Shown here in pieces: positions 10,801 to 21,276 of a DNA stretch of 64,000 nt (its first letter is position 1; each line of letters begins with the position of its first letter). Made by a program: the position numbers and the translations under genes. Below the pieces are notes generated by a model. That model did not search any database, was not told where the DNA came from, and worked only from the letters and a program-made list of their open reading frames with translations. The DNA is from Adenanthera pavonina (lineage: Eukaryota; Streptophyta; Magnoliopsida; Fabales; Fabaceae): contig JAIVEN010000023.1 of NCBI GenBank assembly GCA_026686845.1, positions 10,620,001 through 10,684,000 of the forward strand. Reading direction: 5' to 3'.

Positions 10801-13800
10801 ATTTTTTAAATTAACCTTTCATAGGTATTTATTAATAACATTTCATTATATTTATTTATTTGTTGTTTTCGTTTTGTTGATAATTTAGAGCTCACGTGAG
10901 AAAAGTTTCCTATATGATATTGTTGCAAATGGTCAAAATGGAGTTGATGTGGACAAGTAAGTAAACTGAGGGAACTTAATGGTCAAGTTTGCTATACATA
11001 CATATGTACATACGCACGTACATACAAATATATGGTTTTTGTTGGGGTTGAATTCTGTGCATGTGGATTTTTGCTCTATTGTAATCTCTTGAGGAAGCAA
11101 TTGATTTGCAGATTTGATTACATTGTTCGTGACAGCCGGGCTTGTGGTCTTGGATGCAACTTTGAATTTCAGAGGTTAAACAAAGAACTTCTAAATAACT
11201 TTTCTTATCAGCTTTTTATTTTTAAGTGAAAGTAAAATCAAATACAGATGCCCAGCATCTCAAATTGCTCTTCACTTGCAGATTACTGGATACTATGCAG
11301 GTTTTGGACGATGAGATCTGTTATCGTGCTAAGGAATGTAAGTATTATCTTTTTGTACACACTTATTATCATTTCCCATTCATTTTTTACATTTTCATTG
11401 TTCCTTGCTTTTGGTTGTGCACTTGGTTAGATCTTACCATCCACAAGTTATTTGCCACTCGTGCTGACCTGCATAGAACAGTTTACACTCATCCAAAAGT
11501 ACAGGTATCGACTACTTTCTTCCTTGAAATGATCAATTGTTTGCTTGTTAAGTTTTTTCTTTCCTTTTTCTTTCCCACTCTCCACTAACTTTACCTCTTG
11601 GCTTTACTGTTTCTAATCTTGTGTTGTTGTTTTCAGGCAATAGAGCTCATGGTGGCTGATGCACTTGTAGAAGCAAACAATTATTTGGAGATCTCATCTC
11701 ACATTCTAAATCCTTCTGAATACTGGAAGGTTCCAAGGGATGCTTACAACTAAAATTAAATTATATTTGTAGCATATATCTGACCTTTTTAAGTATAAAT
11801 TACTTTTTATTTGAAATTGCAGTTAGATGACACAATAATTAAAACCATTGAGACAACTCCAACTAAAGAGTTGAAGGAAGCGAGGGAATTGATTCTACGC
11901 ATTCACAGGAGGAATCTGTACCAGGCATCTTTTTCTTTTCTTTTCTTTTCTTTTCATTTTATCCCTTCTTTGATTGACAGTTTCATGCACAATATTATTG
12001 TTTAAATTTTGTCTTGATGAAGGTCAGGATGTTACTATTCTATTTTTGCAGTTCTGTAATGAGTATGCTGTACCAAGGGACAAACTGGAAAATTTTACAA
12101 AGGTCACTGCTCAAGATATTGTTTGTTCCCAGGTCCTCAAATTTACTATTTGAACGTTTAAATTTACAGATACCTTTATTTCTTGCCAACTTTCAGTGAG
12201 GGACTTCATATTAATATAATGTAATGTAATTTCCTCTGATAGAGTAATGGTGGAGTCACACTGAAAGAGGAGGATGTAGCTGTTTGTAATGTCAAGATTG
12301 ATTTGACTCGTGGAAAGCACAATCCACTTGAAAGGTATTCAATGAAGATTGAGCATGCATGCTGGTTTTAGATCATAGATGTTTTATACAATTTATCAGA
12401 TACTAATATTATTTTTTTATTCTTTGTTTTGGTGCATGTTTCTTTGGCAGCATCAACTTTTTCAAGGTACATTACTGAACTGCACTATCTTTTATCAAGA
12501 TATTTCGTCTTGGTTTTAGTTGGTTGTTAGTGGTGTCAATAAATTTAAAGAAATATTATGTGATTTTGATCTAGTAAACTGTCTTACCTATTGTGCATAT
12601 TATAATGTTTCATACTGTTCTTTGAAGGTAATTGGCGCTACTTTCTTCTTTTTACCTTTTGTGTTTCATAGTTTAATTGGTGCTGTTCTTTATTTTCCAA
12701 AAAATTTTTTTATGTTATGATTCCACTTTCCTCTTTTGGATGTTTATCACTTCTGCTACGATCTGTCTTGATTCTTCCTTTCAAACAATATCTATTGGCC
12801 ATTTGAACACTTGTCTTAGTGTGTCCAAAGTCCAAACTCTTTATGCTTCTACTTGTCTTGCTCTTTTAGTGGCTTCTGCAGAACATTGATTTTGAATTGA
12901 AGGTCATGAAGCTCATACTTATGAGGATGGACTTCAATTCTTTAGGTTATCTATTGAGTGCTTGAAAGCATTTGTTGTAATTTACAAAATAATTTCTTTG
13001 GTGCTTTTTTTGTTGTTTAAAATTTTAAATTGTATAATTTTATGGGTGGCAACATGGAACCTTGAGCTTAGAAAAACTCAACCTGCATCACCATGTACTA
13101 GTGACACGTTTTTGTTATACTGACAATTAAGTTTCATTTTGTCACTTTCTTGTCAAAAGTTATGGTCTAGTGCATTCCTGAAAGCACACAGAAGTTAGTA
13201 TGATTGAAGTTTTGTGAGTTGATTTGGCGTTGAATAACCAATTTGCATGAAGATTGAAGTTATTTTGGGTCGAAATAATTTTTGCCGTGAATTCCACAGA
13301 TAATCTTGGAGAAGCTGTTTCATTTCGATCTTCTGATATGGATGTTATCTTGTTAAACAATTTAGCAATATGTGAGAGTTGATGTCACTTCATTAATAGA
13401 ATTTTTTTTTTAAAAAAAAAAAGAACTATATTTCCTTCTTCCTTTTGCAAAACTGACAATGAATGCTGCTGATTTCGAGGGCTATGTATTTGAGTGAAAC
13501 AGTATGTGTGTATTTATAAAACCTAATTACCATGAAAGGAAAACCTTTTTCTGAGTTATGAACTCATGATTTACATGTTTGGTAATTTATCCAGGATTAT
13601 GAAAGTAAGGAGAAATTTACAATTCCTGATGATCGTATAAGCCACTTGCTGCCTTCATGTTACCAAGACATGTTAGTTAGGGTTTACTCCAAAAGGCCCG
13701 AATTGGTTAGTGAATTTAAATGTCATCCAAGGTTCATATTATCCTCACGTAGCTTCAGTTTAGCTTTTACTTACCTTCTTTTTTTGTCCTAATGTATTCT

Positions 13801-13918
13801 ATAGGTTGCAGTAATTTCAGAGGCTTTTGAAAATTTTCAGTTGAAAACATATGGGATTAAACCACAGGTGCATGCAACACCAGAAAAAAAGAAGCGTCGT
13901 TACAATTCTTGTATATGA
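7859..13918 (+). CDS. SAMHD1-like HD-domain dNTP triphosphohydrolase
   Basis: Family role: hydrolysis of dNTPs to nucleoside and triphosphate by an HD-domain enzyme. Nineteen exons: 7859-7966, 8441-8478, 8578-8600, 9561-9667, 9759-9810, 9884-9968, 10205-10295, 10670-10708, 10889-10956, 11112-11174, 11282-11337, 11431-11504, 11637-11729, 11823-11924, 12052-12132, 12243-12334, 12451-12466, 13595-13705, 13805-13918. They total 1413 nt, 470 residues, close to the Arabidopsis homologue I remember. Metal ligands are visible: His in SRFEHSLGVY, His-Asp in LLHDIGHGPFSH, and Asp in YIVRDSR. Substrate-side motifs include YRAKEY and VYTHPKVQ. It begins MGACFNGD and ends KKKRRYNSCI. No SAM domain is seen, as in other plant homologues. 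Introns 2 (GC at 8479) and 14 (GC at 11925) appear to have GC donors. Exon 17 is only 16 nt. Intron 17 (12467-13594) is the longest after intron 3 era introns and holds no gene. Confidence 0.93.
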
Positions 13919-16483
13919 GGGCTTTGTGTATTTTAATTTGCAAGCTTCTTCGTTTGCCCCCTCCGTAAGTATACAGGTTCCCACAAATTGAGTGATCTAT
14001 ATAGTTCAGTTCTCATAGCATAGATTTAGATTTAGTAGCCCAGCCACGTTGCTAAAATGACTTTTGCGGTTTTGCCACAGTCGTTGTATGATAGATGGTG
14101 TAATTTTGACACCATAAATCTAACCGCACAGATTAGCTCTGCTCACTGGTTTGGTTGTAACTGAATTTCTCCGTATCAGATATCAATCTACATGTATAGC
14201 AGTTAATTTCTTTGACGGCTTGATATACAATTTTTTTTTGTGTTGGGGTGATTGGCTTGATATACAATTTTATGTGGGTGGAAGAATAATTTTGTGCCCT
14301 TTGAATTGGTCTAAAATTGGGCTGCATCACCGTGCTATTTCAAATTATTATGTCATGCCTACTGCAATATGATGGTGTATGACATGTAATTTCCTCTAAA
14401 TTATTTCGACATGAATCCTTCTTTTTCCGTTACTGTGTTTTTTTTCCGACATTGTGGCTGCGTGTTGGGAAGGGGGCTTCGTATTTTTCTTCTGAAAGTG
14501 TTGGCTCTCACTGATCACGGGTGCAGCTCGTCGGTCTTAAAAAATCTGGAGTTTTTTTTTCAAGCGTCGCAGATGAGAATGGCCTCGTGAGTCGTGACCC
14601 TGTTGAGACATCTTTTTGCGCCGCATTAAAGTCAGGAAGGATGTTGCCCTCTAATAATAATAATAATAATAATTAAAAAAAAAAAAAAGAAGAGCCAGAA
14701 AGTAGAGGATCGGTTTTCACGGGCGCGTCGACCTTCAGCTGCTGCTCTGTGTGTACATAGACGTTATTTCATGCCCTATTAGATTTTACCCAAACCCTCA
14801 TTGGTCAATAATCATCTGAAATCTTCTTAACCATGGACTGGAATTCTAGGGAAATCGAGGGATCGTTGTGGGGTGCTACTTCCGGGGCTACCTTCTGGAT
14901 AATTCTATACCGATAAAATTATTTGCTTCGACCAAAAACAACAATAACAAGCTATTCGCGTGTAACATTAGAGCTCTTCTGGCGGCTCTATCATTTTTTT
15001 ATTTTTTTACTTTCCCTGCTAATTTATGGTGGAATTTGAATTAAATATCATTGCAACGGATAACTTTCCCTTCGATGCCTAGTTATATATCGGCGATATT
15101 TAGAATTATGATACTCTGACCTTTCTGTGTCCTGAACCCAAAATTTCAAAGAATTGATTGGTTTTGGAGCATCCGTTTATTTCTGTTCTTTTTCTTTTTT
15201 GTTTTTTTATCGAGCTTGTCACATATCGAGGGTCTTAAGTTCTCGGGCAACCATGGCTTTAGCATACTATTTAACAAATGACGTTTTTATCTTACAAGTA
15301 CATGCCCATGGTTTCCTTGGATAAACGATCAATAAACTGTAGTTATTTAAATAAAAGCAAATCAATGAAAGAGCATTCCCTACCACCCTAACTTCTCACC
15401 ACTTGATGCTTCGAAATGCCTCATTCTCCTCTGGAATTTGTCCAAAACTCCTTTCCGACGTGTCCTCCTAAAATTTAAGGTCCCAAAAGTTCACCTCCAG
15501 TATTATTTGAACTCCATAAAAAAAAATCAAAATTTATTTTATCACTATTTAATATGAAACGGACCAAAAATGACATCAAATGTGAGATTGGATTCCACCA
15601 ATTGATTTGTTACAGTGACGAATAGAAATGAAACCTTTTTATGGCATTATATTTATATTACTTTATAAGTAAATTAGTGAAATTTAATCAGGGATAAAAA
15701 AAGACAAAAATGGCATCCGCAGACCAGAACATGTCCCTTTTATGCAGAAATAAGAAATTCCCGAAAAAGACACCAATAGTCTGTGTCTGACTAATTTCAA
15801 GAATCCTGTTGGCCCCCAAAAAAAAAATCAAGAATCCTGACCTCGCATTAGAAAATTTGATGTGATAGTCATAAAATCTGAATTCAATTAGATAATATTA
15901 AGCTAAGCCTGTTTCCTAAGTCAATTTGCTGTATTGACTTCAATATGAAGAAAGCGTAGTTTACCGTTAGGAGTAATTTTTTTAGCATACTAATACTAAT
16001 TAGACTGAATATAACCGAAGGTCATAATAAGTGTACGTGATGAAACATTAACTATTAAGCGGTGTGTAAGTCGTAAGTAATATCATCATGATCACCAATT
16101 TGCTTTTGTCCCGGCACCAATGTGGAACTGTTAGCATAGCATGATGGATCCCTGACCCAGTGATGAAGGGTAAGTCTCTCTCAATTTGAAAGGGATGTCA
16201 CATGGAAAGGTCCATTGACCGTGAATTCCATTAAGGTAATTAAAAAGGAAAACGATCAAACAACACCCAAGGAGGAAAGCATTACCCTCAGTCCAGTGTG
16301 AGTCTCACAGAGAGGGGGGGTCCTTCGGTTTCTGACGGAACGTAGAAGGGCGAGTGAAGAAGCGAGACCCGGGTGGGTTACAAACACACGTCGTGTTCAG
16401 GTAAACTCCATGTGCTTACATGTATGATTGTGATTAGAGAGAGACTGGGACCTGCACAAGTACTAGTATCCGCAGCCACCATT
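13919..16483. other. Intergenic region between SAMHD1-like and CBC1-like genes
   Basis: About 400-500 bases of likely SAMHD1-like 3' UTR and flank, a short (TAA)n run near 14651-14672 followed by poly(A), then mixed sequence grading into the kinase promoter. No coding frame with support on either strand. Confidence 0.6.
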
Positions 16484-16492
16484 TTATATATT
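16484..16492 (+). promoter_or_regulatory. Candidate TATA box of the CBC1-like kinase
   Basis: A ttatatatt stretch about 215 bp before the start codon, in otherwise mixed sequence. It suggests transcription starting near 16515-16525. Inference only. Confidence 0.4.
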
Positions 16493-16599
16493 TATGACCT
16501 TCACACCAGCACCAACATCATCCCCATTAGTAGAGTAATCAGATAAAGTATAGAGACAAATCAGAATTTGCTGAGTTGGATCGCGACTGTGGTACTTTG

Positions 16600-16677
16600 A
16601 TGCTTATATACAGACAGACACCTTCAACAACGACGACGACGGCCATAGTAACAGTCCATCCCAGAGTAGTTATTTAG
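16600..16677 (+). CDS. Upstream ORF in the kinase leader (25 codons)
   Basis: An ATG at 16600 opens a 25-codon frame ending in TAG at 16677, 26 nt before the main ATG. Its start context is weak (no purine at -3), so leaky scanning is expected. The Thr-rich peptide (an ACG run) has no recognised similarity. Whether it is transcribed depends on the inferred start site. Confidence 0.35.
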   Translation: MLIYRQTPSTTTTTAIVTVHPRVVI

Positions 16678-16703
16678 ACGCAGAGAAGTATAGTGGGAAA
16701 GAG

Positions 16704-19700
16704 ATGAAGGAGAAGAGCGAAAGTGGGGGTGGAGGGTACGTGAGAGCGGATCAGATAGATCTGAAGAGCTTGGACGAGCAGCTTCAGAGGCATCTGACTA
16801 AAGCATGGACGATGGAGAAGCAAAAGAAGAATAAAGAAGAAGAGGAGAGAGGAGGAAGGTCTACCCAAACGAAGCAAGAATGGGAGATTGACCCCTCCAA
16901 GCTCATCGTCAAGAGCGTCATTGCTCGCGGCACTTTTGGCTCCGTTCACCGTGGCGTTTATGATGGCCAAGATGTTGCAGGTACTACTCTGGTTCTCCCT
17001 TGTCTATTTTCCACAACTTGAACCTCCAATTTTTTTTTTTTGTACAAAACCATGACCTGTGTTATCTTATCACTACCCTTTGATTCCATTTCCATTCATT
17101 TGAAATAAGACACGTACTTATTGCAAGAAGCTATTTTATTTGCTTTGAGATGACCATGTTCTGGTATTTTCACTTGACTTTGTCCTATAATGTTACTCAC
17201 CCCTTAGCCTCTTCTTCCATGTTAATGTCTATATTCCATAAACATGTTATAAGTGCTGAAATTTGTGACTGTTAAACGTTTTCGCTGACTATGTTTTTTG
17301 ATTTACGAGCAAAGAAAAATTTCTACTCGCTGAGCCTCTTATGGATGTAAATCTCTGCCCAAGACTCCTTTACGGCTTGAATTGGAAGACACAAAGTCCA
17401 TATTTTACTTTCTTTCCCTTCCTTGAGTTGTTTAAGGAACCATCTGAGTGGATAACATGTAACTATGTTAAGGGGGGAATGCAAGCAATGGAACTTTGTA
17501 GGTCCAAAATTACAATATCCGTGATTCACAAGATTGAGTGTGTGCTTTTGCGTCTTTATTTTCTATTTTTTTAAAACTCACAGGATAGAGTTGACTTGAC
17601 AGTTCTATGCATCAACTTTTACATTCTTCTTTTCCTTTTTGAACTTTCATGTGTTCTAGTTTATTACCGATTTGCCCTGATTTTACCATTATGAGTTGGT
17701 ATGGTGCTTTAAGATAGAATTTAAATTATTGAAACTGTGGACTACTTTTGACTGGACTGTATGCTGCCACATAATTTTACATTTCTGATTTCTCCAACTC
17801 TTTTAATTAAAGCCATCAGCAAAATAAGTTTTCTTTTTCAGTAGAAAAAGAGAACAAAAGAAAAGAAAATAAAAAACGAGTGTCGACATGCCTGTGTGGA
17901 ACATTGTTATTTTTCTGACCCTGAATGTTAAGTTAACCCTCCAGCTTTAGCACTATTTTGAATAAATGAATAGACACAAGTCATGAACATAGGTTATCCA
18001 GGTGACTTTTATGGAGTAGTTTATATTTCATTTTTTTCATTCTCTCAGTGACTTTTTTTTTTCATTCTCTCAGTGAAGTTTCATATAGTGGGATAAGACT
18101 AATGTTGTTGTTGTTGTTGTCTCAGTGAAGCTCCTTGACTGGGGAGAAGAGGGCCATCGGTCAGAAGCTGAAATAGCTTCTCTGAGAGCAGCTTTTACAC
18201 AAGAAGTTGCCGTTTGGCACAAGCTTGACCATCCTAATGTAACGAAGGTATAGTTTATGTTTCTCAGTTGTTCATTCTTATCATAATTCTCCTCAATCCT
18301 GTGTTGTGAAACAACACCGTAAGCACACTGTTATGTTCTATAAATAAGGAAAAGGATCTATTCACTCCTTCTATTGCTAACATACCTCACTGCTTATATT
18401 AATCTTTCTAAGATGTCCTTGTTTCATACATACATGAACGGAGGCCATCAGTTTTCAATGTTTCTACAACTGTTTGGACTGTATGAGGCAAGATGGATTG
18501 AAAAGTGCATACAGTCTGATTGAAGTTGCTGATGTTGGGTTTGCCTTCAGTTATTACTCGAGAAAAGTCTTATTAATTTCAAATGTTATATTTATTTTGC
18601 AGTTCATTGGGGCAACCATGGGCTCATCAGAGCTACACATACAAATGGAAAATGGTCATGTAGGAATGCCAAGTAATATTTGTTGTGTTGTTGTTGAGTA
18701 TTGTCCTGGGGGCGCACTCAAATCTTACCTCATCAAAAACAGGAGAAAGAAGCTGGCTTTTAAAGTGGTTGTCCAACTGGCACTTGATCTTGCAAGAGGG
18801 TCCACTTCATACTCTAAATTTTTGTTTTTCCAGTATATTTTCTTGGACTTGTATTCTGAGCTTGATTTTTTCGTTTTGATTTATAGGTTGAGCTATCTCC
18901 ACTTGAAGAAGATTGTCCACAGAGATGTTAAAACAGAAAACATGCTTCTGGACAAGACTCGAACCTTGAAAATAGCTGACTTTGGAGTTGCTCGTATAGA
19001 GGCTTCTAATCCTCATGACATGACCGGTGAAACTGGAACTCTTGGTTACATGGCTCCTGAGGTATATGAGAAAAATGGAATGAATGACTGATTCATAGTT
19101 TAGGCTCTTAAAATCATCTATGCTTGTGTTCTTTTTGTTTGAATATCTTCTCTAGAAGGTTGTTTCTACATCCACTGGAATGTAGAACTGTATCCTGGCA
19201 GAAACCCAACCCAAATCTTCTATTTGTTTTGTAAGGTCTTGGTGAAGTTATGCATCTTCAAATAGAGTTGATTGAACTTGTTTCGTTTCAGATGATGGTT
19301 TATCTAACGTCCATGAAACTTTCTCCTCTGGCAGGTTCTAAATGGTAATCCATATAATAGAAAGTGTGATGTGTACAGTTTCGGTATATGCTTATGGGAG
19401 ATATACTGCTGTGACATGCCATATCCTGACCTTAGCTTCTCAGAAGTGACATCAGCTGTTGTACGTCAGGTATATGAAATGTCTTGGGCGGCTTTAACTT
19501 TAACAGCATGACTATGCCGAAGGAAAATGTTCTATGTTAGGAGATATTCTTAAATATACACTATCCATAGAAGATAAGCAGATCAAATGAATCATGAAAT
19601 AAAGTCAAAGGTGGGTTTCACTTGCACGGGGATGGGGTTAACCTAGATTTTTTCATTGAGCGAATGTCAACTGGTAAAACTGTTGTTGGTATGCAAATTT

Positions 19701-19941
19701 TTGACCTGTTATTAGAATCATTGTGGAAATGCAGAATCTGAGGCCAGAGATACCTCGTTGTTGCCCAAGCTCTCTGGCAAATGTAATGAAAAGATGCTGG
19801 GATGCGAATCCTGACAAACGACCAGAGATGGATGAGGTGGTGAGAATGTTGGAAGCTATAGACACTTCAAAGGGTGGAGGTATGATCCCTCATGATCAGC
19901 CTCAAAGTTGTCTTTGTTTCGGAAGATATCGTGGACCTTGA
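16704..19941 (+). CDS. CBC1: Raf-like protein kinase, CBC1/CBC2 type
   Basis: Serine/threonine kinase of the plant Raf-like MAPKKK group C. The closest remembered relatives are Arabidopsis CBC1 (AT3G01490) and CBC2, guard-cell kinases that link blue-light and CO2 signals to stomatal opening and interact with HT1. Exons: 16704-16980, 18126-18247, 18603-18799, 18887-19061, 19335-19469, 19735-19941; 370 residues. Visible: N-terminal GYVRADQIDLKSLDEQL with a Lys/Glu-rich linker, P-loop ARGTFGSVHRG (about 75-85), AVKLLDW lysine (about 94), HRDVKTEN catalytic loop (about 210-217), DFG (about 230-232), GYMAPEV, NPDKRPEM and a C-terminus ending FGRYRGP. The linker is shorter than the remembered Arabidopsis one. 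The exon 2 acceptor (18124-18125) lies in a target-site duplication made by a retroposon tail, and the donor of intron 3 (gtccac) is weak. Assignment to CBC1 rather than CBC2 rests on synteny. Confidence 0.93.
18079..18119 (+). mobile_element. 41-bp RTE-LINE tail at a kinase splice acceptor
   Basis: The insertion carries catatagtgggataagacta followed by atgttg and a (GTT)n tail, nearly identical to the end of the element at 1428-1810. It is flanked by an exact 11-bp direct repeat, tctcagtgaag, at 18068-18078 and 18120-18130. The right-hand copy supplies the acceptor AG (18124-18125) and the first five bases of kinase exon 2. An additional older duplication of cattctctcagtga sits at 18039-18052. 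Confidence 0.85.
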
Positions 19942-21072
19942 ATGTCGAGGAAAAATGGACTGTGCAGAAATATGTGGATTATACAGCATTCTGGAGGCTC
20001 AATTCCTGTATTTATTTAACTGAAAAAAGATAGATGGGGATGGAAGAACCAAAAATGGAATGCACAGAAAAAGCGATGAAGAGCTCTGCAATATGTGGTT
20101 ACATTGTTGGGCTATAATTTTTGTAAAGCTAACTGTGCTTATCCTCATTTCACCCACCATTTGTGTAAGTCATACTTTTACTGTAGTAGCCGACGCTTCA
20201 TTTCATGTCATAAGAGCGTGTAAGTGATCTGTTTTAGCTAAATTTTGCCTCTCGGCTTATCCTCATAACTACGTTAACTCTCTACCCTTCTGGTTCCGTT
20301 TAACATTTTCTTTTAAAAACAGAGGCACAAGACCACCAAGTTCATATCAATTTCGGGTGCATTATTAATTAATCAAGGGGTGGATTGACTATCCAAGTAG
20401 TCAACTTTGCCTTTGCAACTTTCTTACTAATTCATAGGTAACTAGAACTACCGTTAACCATTAAATGTAACAGATAATTAAATTTGTTTTTTCGACTTTC
20501 TTACGAATTCATAAGTAACTAAAACTACCGTTAAATTTTTCAATTTTCCGGACTGTAAAGCATCTTCATAAAAGCTTTTTCTTGAAAATGATACATTAAG
20601 CACCTTTCTCATTGTCACGGCTTGAAATTATGGTGACTCAGCTCATCGAAATGGAAGACTACGTAGTTATATATACTTCAAATGGTCACAAAAATTAACT
20701 GCAATAACGGAATGTGACTATTGAGGGGGTTCGTTCTTCTGATATTAAAAACTGTAGAAACAGTATCTAAACCACATAATCTCCTACTTCTTCCGTAGAA
20801 AATCGTAAATTTATTTAGGAATTGATTCAATAAAAGTTATAAGATGAGGTACATATTGGCTTCAATTCAGTCTCGAACAGAATATACTCAACCAGATGAA
20901 ATGAATGCTTAATTCCCGTACAAGGAAATTCTAATTTCTTAGAACAAAGGAAACAAACTAGGAGTGAACCATTCGATGTTACAGCCTGCCTTCCAAAACA
21001 ACCTTAACGCAGGTTGCTAATGAATACACGTACCCTATGCAGAGTTTAACAGCAAAGAATACAGAAACATCC
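19942..21072. other. Convergent intergenic region, kinase and CYP38 3' ends
   Basis: Contains the 3' UTRs of two convergent genes (roughly 19942-20230 for the kinase; CYP38's own from 21072 downward). Two similar segments around 20400-20455 and 20485-20535 share 'actttcttac-aattcata-gtaactaaaactaccgtta', a small local direct duplication. No gene seen. Confidence 0.6.
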
Positions 21073-21244
21073 CTATCCAGCAATCTTATAACTTGGATTC
21101 ACTAAATTATCGAGGCCAGAGACTACTTGAATCGACTCAATAACATCACCAACCTTGAGGTCAGCCAAGTAATCCTCATTTTCTGTCACATACCCAAACA
21201 CTGCATATCGACCATCCAATATATTGGCATTACTGGGAGTTAGC

Positions 21245-21276
<32 letters not shown>

